Below, one piece after another: positions 59,443 through 64,000 of a stretch of 64,000 bases of DNA. The notes beneath the pieces were generated by a model. The model saw only the letters and a list, made by a program, of their open reading frames with translations, made no database searches and was not told the DNA's origin. Origin of the DNA: Vulcanimicrobiota bacterium. GTDB taxonomy: Bacteria; Vulcanimicrobiota; Vulcanimicrobiia; Vulcanimicrobiales; Vulcanimicrobiaceae. The stretch is from positions 124,001-188,000 of the forward strand of contig PMSI01000007.1 in assembly GCA_003168375.1 (NCBI GenBank), read 5' to 3'. The first letter of the stretch is position 1. Each line of letters opens with the position of its first letter. A program made the position numbers and the translations under genes.

Positions 59443-60263
59443 TGAAACGAGACCAGACCTACGCGACGTATGCGGCGCAGAACTTTCGCTGGCAGGTCGC
59501 CGGCGGCGTCGCGACGCTGACGCTGAACCGGCCCGAGCGCAAGAACCCGCTCACCTTCGCGTCGTACGCCGAGCTGCGCGACCTGTTCCGCGGCCTCGTT
59601 CGCGCGTGCGACGTCGACGCGGTGGTCATCACCGGCGCGGGCGGGAACTTCTGCTCCGGCGGCGATGTCCACGAGATCATCGGCCCGCTGACCGAGATGG
59701 CGATGCCTGAGCTACTCGCGTTCACGCGAATGACCGGCGATGTCGTCAAGGCGATGCGAGCCTGCCCGCAACCGATCGTGGCGGCGGTCGACGGGGTCTG
59801 CGCCGGTGCCGGCGCGATGCTCGCGCTCGCCGCGGATGTGCGCTACGGTACGCCGCGAGTGCGCGTGGCGTTCCTGTTCACCCGGGTCGGGCTCGCCGGA
59901 GCCGACATGGGCGCGTGTACGCTGCTGCCGCGCGTGATCGGCCACGGGCGCGCTTCGGAGCTGCTGTTCAGCGGCCGTTCGATGAGCGCAGACGAAGCGT
60001 TCGCGTGGGGTTTCTTCAACCGGTTGTGCGAGCCGGACACGATGCAGCGCGAGGCCGCGGCGTTCGCCAAGGCACTCGCGGACGGGCCGACGTTCGGTCA
60101 CGCGATGACGAAGAAGATGCTCCACCAAGAATGGTCGATGGGACTCGACGAGGCGATCGAGGCGGAAGCGGAGGCGCAGGCGATCTGCATGGCGACGCGC
60201 GACTTCCGGCGCGCCTACGAAGCGTTCGCCGCGAAGCGGACCCCCGTGTTCGAAGGCGACTGA
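59442..60263 (+). CDS. Enoyl-CoA hydratase/isomerase family protein
   Basis: 273 residues. Crotonase fold: [26 protein letters not shown] for the first oxyanion-hole part, [19 protein letters not shown] for the second, and [23 protein letters not shown]. The first catalytic Glu position (GxGxxL) reads AGAGAML, while the second carries Asp/Gly rather than Glu, so hydratase chemistry may differ. Position between regulator and acyl-CoA dehydrogenase indicates a role in the ring-cleavage or beta-oxidation steps of the operon. Confidence 0.88.
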   Translation: MKRDQTYATYAAQNFRWQVAGGVATLTLNRPERKNPLTFASYAELRDLFRGLVRACDVDAVVITGAGGNFCSGGDVHEIIGPLTEMAMPELLAFTRMTGDVVKAMRACPQPIVAAVDGVCAGAGAMLALAADVRYGTPRVRVAFLFTRVGLAGADMGACTLLPRVIGHGRASELLFSGRSMSADEAFAWGFFNRLCEPDTMQREAAAFAKALADGPTFGHAMTKKMLHQEWSMGLDEAIEAEAEAQAICMATRDFRRAYEAFAAKRTPVFEGD

Positions 60264-61439
60264 ATGAGCGACACGACGTTTCTGTCCTGGCCGTTCTTCG
60301 AAGACGATCACCGCACGCTGGCGTCGGGGCTCGACCGCTGGGCATCGGAGCACGTTCGCGACGACGAGTATCACGACGTCGAGGCGGGATGCCGTGCGCT
60401 GGTCGCCGATCTCGGCCGCGACGGCTGGCTGCGGTACGCCGTCCCGGCGCGGTTCGGCGGGGCGTTCGAGGAGGTCGACTCGCGCGCGGTCTGCATCGTG
60501 CGCGAGACGCTGGCCCGGCACAACGCGCTGGCCGACTTTGCGTTCGCGATGCAGGGCCTGGGCAGCGCGCCGATCGTGCTGGCCGGCGAGCGCGAGCTGC
60601 AGGCGAAGTACCTGCCGGCGGTCTGCGCCGGGAAGGCCATCGCGGCGTTCGCGCTCTCCGAGACCGATGCAGGATCCGACGTGGCCGCGATCGCGACGAC
60701 GGCACGTCGTGAAGGTGACGAGTACGTCCTCGACGGTGAGAAGACGTGGATCTCGAACGGCGGGATCGCCGATTTCTACGTCGTCTTTGCGCGCACGGGC
60801 GAAGAGGCCGGGAGCCGCGGCCTCAGCGCATTTCTCGTCGACGCCGACGCGCCGGGGCTCGAGATATCCGGCCCCATCGAGCTCATCGCGCCGCACCCGC
60901 TGGCGACGCTGCACCTCTACGGCTGCCGGGTCCCGGCGACACACCGGCTCGGCGCGGCGGGCGACGGTTTCAAACTCGCGATGCGTTCGCTCGACATATT
61001 CCGGGCGAGCGTCGCCGCGGCCGCGCTGGGGCTCGCAAGGCGCGCGCTCGATGAGGCGCTGGACCGTGCGACGACGCGGGCGATGTTCGGACGAACGCTG
61101 GCCGAGTTTCAGCTGACACAGGCGGCGATCGCCGAGATGGCGACCGGGATCGACGCGAGCGCGCTGCTCACGTACCGCGCCGCGTGGGTTCGCGACGTGC
61201 TACATGAGTCGACGACGAGCGAAGCCGCGATGGCGAAGCTCACCGCGACCGAGACGGCGCAACGCGTCATCGATCGCACGGTGCAGCTTCACGGTGCGCT
61301 GGGCGTGACCCGCGGAACGATCCCCGAGCGGCTCTACCGCGAGATCCGCGCGCTGCGCATCTACGAGGGCGCGAGCGAGGTGCAGCAGCTGATCGTCGCG
61401 CGCCAGACGCTGGCCCGCCACCGCGAGGACGCCGAATGA
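60264..61439 (+). CDS. Acyl-CoA dehydrogenase
   Basis: 391 residues, standard ACAD size. FAD/substrate motifs [14 protein letters not shown] and KTWISNGG, the helix [16 protein letters not shown], and the catalytic-base region [16 protein letters not shown] with Glu as in short/medium-chain ACADs. The ATG starts directly after the hydratase stop, and the stop overlaps the ligase gene (ATGA). In an aryl-CoA pathway it would oxidise a saturated or partly reduced CoA ester derived from the ring. Confidence 0.92.
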   Translation: MSDTTFLSWPFFEDDHRTLASGLDRWASEHVRDDEYHDVEAGCRALVADLGRDGWLRYAVPARFGGAFEEVDSRAVCIVRETLARHNALADFAFAMQGLGSAPIVLAGERELQAKYLPAVCAGKAIAAFALSETDAGSDVAAIATTARREGDEYVLDGEKTWISNGGIADFYVVFARTGEEAGSRGLSAFLVDADAPGLEISGPIELIAPHPLATLHLYGCRVPATHRLGAAGDGFKLAMRSLDIFRASVAAAALGLARRALDEALDRATTRAMFGRTLAEFQLTQAAIAEMATGIDASALLTYRAAWVRDVLHESTTSEAAMAKLTATETAQRVIDRTVQLHGALGVTRGTIPERLYREIRALRIYEGASEVQQLIVARQTLARHREDAE

Positions 61440-63133
61440 GCACCACCGCGCACGTCGACACGTTCGCCCGCGACCATCTTCCGCCGCACGAGGAGTGGCC
61501 AGACTTTCTGTTCACGCTGCCGCAGCTGCAGTATCCCGAGCGGCTCAACTGCGCCGCCGAGCTGCTGGACGGCACGATCGCGAACGGGCACGGTGGCCGC
61601 GCCGCCATCGTGACTCCGGAGCGCGGGCTTTCGTACGACGAACTGCTCGCCGAGGCGAACCGCATCGCCAACCTGCTGATCGACGACCTCGGCCTCGTCC
61701 CGGGAAACCGCGTGCTGTTGCGCGGCTTCAACAACGAGGTGATGGCGGCGTGCTGGCTTGCCGTGGTGAAGGCCGGCTGCGTCGTCGTCACGACGATGCC
61801 GCTGCTGCGCGCGAAAGAGCTGACCGACGTGATCCAGGCGGCGCAGGTCAGCCACGCGATCTGCGATCTGCGGCTCGCCGATGGGCTGGAGAGCGCACGG
61901 CCGACCTGTCCGACGCTCCGCACCGTTGTCTACTCGCACGACGATCGCCCGAGCGGACTCGCGGCGATGACGGCGCGCAAGCCACCGGTGTTCGCGAACG
62001 CCGATACGGCCGCCGACGACGTCTGCATGATAGCGTTCACCTCGGGGACGACCGGGCGTCCGAAGGGGACGATGCATTTCCACCGCGACGTGCTCGCGAT
62101 CTGCGATACGTTCCCGCCTTCGTCGTTCGCACCGGCGACGGGCGACGTGTTTGTCGGAACCCCGCCGCTGGCGTTCACCTACGGTCTGGGCGGAGCGCTG
62201 CTGTTCCCGCTGCGCGCCGGCGCGTCGACGGTGCTGCTCGAGAAGCCGTCACCCGGCGTGCTCCTCGAGGCGATCCAGCGCTTCGGTGCGACCGTGTGCT
62301 TCACCGCGCCGACCTCGTACCGCGCGATGGCGCCGCTGGCGAAGGACTACGATCTGCGGCGGCTGCGCGCGTGCGTGTCGGCCGGCGAGACGCTGCCGGT
62401 CGCGACCCGCACGCTGTGGGAGAGCGCGACCGGCGTGCGGATCATCGACGGTATCGGCTCGACCGAGATGCTGCACATCTTCATCGCCGCATCCGGCGAC
62501 GCGATCAAGCCCGGCGCGACGGGGATCCCCGTCCCGGGCTACGTCGCCTGCATCCTCGACGACGACGGCGCGCCGCTGCCGCCCGGAAACGTCGGTCGCC
62601 TCGCGGTGAAAGGCCCGACCGGCTGCCGGTATCTCGCCGACCCGCGGCAACGAGAGTACGTGCAGAACGGCTGGAACCTCACCGGCGATGCGTACTTGCT
62701 CGACGCGGACGGCTACTTCTGGTATCAAGCGCGCACCGACGACATGATCATCTCGTCGGGCTACAACATCGCCGGCCCTGAAGTCGAAGGCGCGCTGCTC
62801 GAACATCCGCGGGTCCTCGAATGCGCGGTCGTCGGTGTCCCCGACGAAGCGCGCGGAACGATCGTCAAAGCATTCGTCGTCCTCCGCCCCAACACCGACG
62901 CCACCAATCCCGATGTCACCCCGCCCCTCGATGTCACCCTGACCCTTCGACAAGCTCAGGAGAAGGGTGCGGCTGACCAAGCCGCACTCGTGGCGGAGCT
63001 GCAGGACTTCGTCAAGGCGCGCATCGCGCCGTACAAGTACCCGCGCGCGATCGAGTTCGTCGATGAACTGCCGCGTACCGAAACCGGGAAGCTCCAGCGC
63101 TTCAAGTTGCGTACCGCGGAGGTGAACGCATGA
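61436..63133 (+). CDS. Benzoate/2-aminobenzoate-CoA ligase family enzyme
   Basis: 565 residues. ANL superfamily: [18 protein letters not shown] (P-loop), [11 protein letters not shown] (A5), [22 protein letters not shown] (hinge) and the terminal catalytic Lys in [10 protein letters not shown]. The benzoate-CoA ligase subgroup is indicated by the [16 protein letters not shown]-terminus and [12 protein letters not shown]. It activates an aromatic acid with ATP and CoA for the monooxygenase. Codons at 62933-62968 in the C-terminal domain ([11 protein letters not shown]) derive from a dispersed repeat, a probably tolerated loop insertion. Confidence 0.9.
   Translation: MSTTAHVDTFARDHLPPHEEWPDFLFTLPQLQYPERLNCAAELLDGTIANGHGGRAAIVTPERGLSYDELLAEANRIANLLIDDLGLVPGNRVLLRGFNNEVMAACWLAVVKAGCVVVTTMPLLRAKELTDVIQAAQVSHAICDLRLADGLESARPTCPTLRTVVYSHDDRPSGLAAMTARKPPVFANADTAADDVCMIAFTSGTTGRPKGTMHFHRDVLAICDTFPPSSFAPATGDVFVGTPPLAFTYGLGGALLFPLRAGASTVLLEKPSPGVLLEAIQRFGATVCFTAPTSYRAMAPLAKDYDLRRLRACVSAGETLPVATRTLWESATGVRIIDGIGSTEMLHIFIAASGDAIKPGATGIPVPGYVACILDDDGAPLPPGNVGRLAVKGPTGCRYLADPRQREYVQNGWNLTGDAYLLDADGYFWYQARTDDMIISSGYNIAGPEVEGALLEHPRVLECAVVGVPDEARGTIVKAFVVLRPNTDATNPDVTPPLDVTLTLRQAQEKGAADQAALVAELQDFVKARIAPYKYPRAIEFVDELPRTETGKLQRFKLRTAEVNA
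62933..62968. repeat. Dispersed repeat inside the aryl-CoA ligase gene, copy 7
   Basis: GTCACCCTGACCCTTCGACA with AGCTCAGGAGAAGGG, in frame, encoding about [13 protein letters not shown] second partial arm GATGTCACC lies 20 bp before it, so about 18 residues here look repeat-derived. Confidence 0.88.
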
Positions 63134-63534
63134 CGATCCTGCAGCCGCCGGGCTGGCCGCGCCCGAAGGGTTATTCCTGCGGCGTCAGCGCCGAAGGGAC
63201 CAGCGTCTTCGTCAGCGGCCAGATCGGCTGGGACGAACATGGCCGCTTTCCGGTAAGCGATATCGCCGGCCAAGTGCGAACGGCGCTGAAGAACGTGCTG
63301 ACCGTCCTGGGCGAAGCCGGCGCACGCCCGGAGCACGTCGTGAGAATGACCTGGTTCATCACCGACAAACGCGCATATCTCGCCGCCCAGCGCGAGATTG
63401 GCGAAGCCTATCGCGAGGTGATGGGCCGGCACTTCCCAGCGATGTCCGTCCTCGAGGTCAGCGCGCTCCTCGAGGACGATGCGAACGTCGAGATCGAGGC
63501 AACCGCCGTCATCCCGCCCCCATTGTCATCCTGA
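63130..63534 (+). CDS. RidA/YjgF-family imine/enamine deaminase-like protein
   Basis: 134 residues. RidA fold: YSCGVSAEGTSVFVSGQIGWDEHGRF, QVRTALKNVLTVLGEAGA, VVRMTWFITDKRAYL, MSVLEVSALLEDDANVEIEATAV. The Arg that defines canonical RidA (in the R-x-A/C-V segment) is not evident; the position reads LEVSAL, so it belongs to another Rid subgroup. In this operon it could hydrolyse the enamine or imine formed from reduced 2-aminobenzoyl-CoA and release ammonia. The last residues (PLSS) and stop come from a repeat. Confidence 0.85.
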   Translation: MTILQPPGWPRPKGYSCGVSAEGTSVFVSGQIGWDEHGRFPVSDIAGQVRTALKNVLTVLGEAGARPEHVVRMTWFITDKRAYLAAQREIGEAYREVMGRHFPAMSVLEVSALLEDDANVEIEATAVIPPPLSS

Positions 63535-63567
63535 CCCTTCGACGAGCTCAGGGTGACACCGAAGGGC
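63524..63567. repeat. Dispersed repeat overlapping the ridA-like stop, copy 8
   Basis: TGTCATCCTGACCCTTCGAC, GAGCTCAGGGTGACACCGAAGGG: full-length form with both arms (TCATCCTGA and GTGACACCGAAGGG). Codons for the last two Ser and the TGA stop of the RidA gene lie in it. Confidence 0.85.
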
Positions 63568-63610
63568 GGGGATGTTCACTAACCGCTCTCGCGGGGAAAA
63601 GGAGCGGCGT

Positions 63611-63829
63611 ATGGACGACCGATCGACCGAACGCACCGAGACCGACGAGCGCGTCGCCGAGAATCAATCGCCCGCCCCGATCGCGTCCTTGACGCGAGAT
63701 GCGAAGACCGACACCGACCCGGCGACCGGGCTGCCGCGCGGCCAGCACGACGACGACGCGAGCCCGCTCGACCCCGGCGAACCGCTCAATCCGTTCGGGG
63801 GCAAGCCGTCCGACGAGCGAGGCCCATAG
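63611..63829 (+). CDS. Small acidic, probably disordered protein
   Basis: 72 residues from the ATG at 63611, with AAAGGAG just upstream. Asp/Glu/Pro/Thr-rich without hydrophobic segments (DDRSTERTETDERVAENQ, then DDDASPLDPGEPLNPFGG), so likely intrinsically disordered and cytosolic. The stop is 1 bp from the end of the convergent deacetylase-like gene. No family recognised. Confidence 0.5.
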   Translation: MDDRSTERTETDERVAENQSPAPIASLTRDAKTDTDPATGLPRGQHDDDASPLDPGEPLNPFGGKPSDERGP

Positions 63830-63830
63830 C

Positions 63831-64000
63831 TCACCGGCGCTGTGTCGGAGGCGTTTGCGCGACGTACCAGTCGAGGATCTCGCTCGCGGTCATCACGCAC
63901 GCGCCGTAGCGCTCACGGGCGAGTGCGAGGACGCGGTCGAGCGCGGCGATCCGATGCGGCGTGCCGGTGAGATATGGGTGCAGCGCGAGCGCGAGGATCT
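63831..64000 (-). CDS. C-terminal part of a polysaccharide-deacetylase-like protein
   Basis: Fifty-five codons plus stop are visible; the rest lies beyond the right edge. The visible end reads ILALALHPYLTGTPHRIAALDRV, then LARERYGACVMTASEILDWYVAQTP. HPxxxGxPHRIxxL followed by a segment ending EIxDWY is characteristic of the C-terminus of NodB-like polysaccharide deacetylases, including the allantoinase/PuuE-like subgroup. The metal-binding residues would be in the missing part. Confidence 0.65.
   Translation of the reverse strand, partial: ILALALHPYLTGTPHRIAALDRVLALARERYGACVMTASEILDWYVAQTPPTQRR

Overview
This is a very GC-rich, gene-dense stretch of bacterial chromosome with many 1-8 bp gene overlaps and frequent GTG/TTG starts. 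No rRNA, tRNA, CRISPR array, prophage or transposase is visible. Gene order points to an atypical Terrabacteria-type lineage. topA-trmFO-hslV-hslU and def-fmt-rsmB are arranged as in Firmicutes, while fhaA-fhaB-PP2C-rodA is the actinobacterial order. Together with GerMN/AMIN-amidase genes, paired zinc ribbons and form II CoxL this would fit Candidatus Eremiobacterota (WPS-2) or a relative. That placement is inference, not a demonstrated identity.

Layout. 1-8069: end of a low-complexity gene, then a divergent molybdo-flavoprotein locus. Maturation genes run left (moxR, VWA/coxE, two split XdhC/CoxI genes, coxG) and structural genes coxS-coxL-coxM run right. CoxL carries the form II motif AYRGAGR, so the substrate need not be CO. 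8125-14020: beta-helix lipoprotein with a possible riboswitch leader, malonyl-CoA decarboxylase, an exported-protein gene split by an in-frame TGA, a large exported protein and a hicBA toxin-antitoxin pair. 14039-23950: lhr helicase, two tandem secreted paralogs, aldo/keto reductase, membrane di-iron hydroxylase and a hexaheme cytochrome with a P460-like N-terminus. 24025-33447: zinc-ribbon protein, infA (possible AUU start), GerMN protein, cell-wall amidase, murI, a PAP2-like protein, dxs, secG and two oligopeptide ABC ATPases.

33559-39795: a histone-H1-like protein encoded by a minisatellite, divergent from topA-trmFO-hslVU. 39830-49195: CPBP protease, secreted protein, HiPIP, then def-fmt-rsmB running into fhaA-fhaB-PP2C-rodA. 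The PP2C has lost its metal-binding aspartates, and the usual PBP and kinases are absent after rodA. A metallopeptidase, a cupin and a DUF442-like phosphatase follow. 49260-51168: a membrane-anchored unknown, a PAS-GGDEF diguanylate cyclase preceded by an AT-rich palindrome, and a frameshifted small gene. 51208-63534: a catabolic island. A Liv-type ABC transporter points left, and a tight operon points right: anthraniloyl-CoA monooxygenase/reductase, SDR, MarR, enoyl-CoA hydratase, acyl-CoA dehydrogenase, aryl-CoA ligase and RidA. It reads as uptake, CoA activation and aerobic dearomatisation of 2-aminobenzoate or a close analogue. The right edge cuts a polysaccharide deacetylase-like gene.

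A dispersed repeat built around CCTTCGACAAGCTCAGG occurs about nine times. Most copies lie between genes, but two sit in frame inside topA and the aryl-CoA ligase, and two supply the last codons and stop of genes. Long ORFs antisense to real genes are abundant because of the GC content and were left out.
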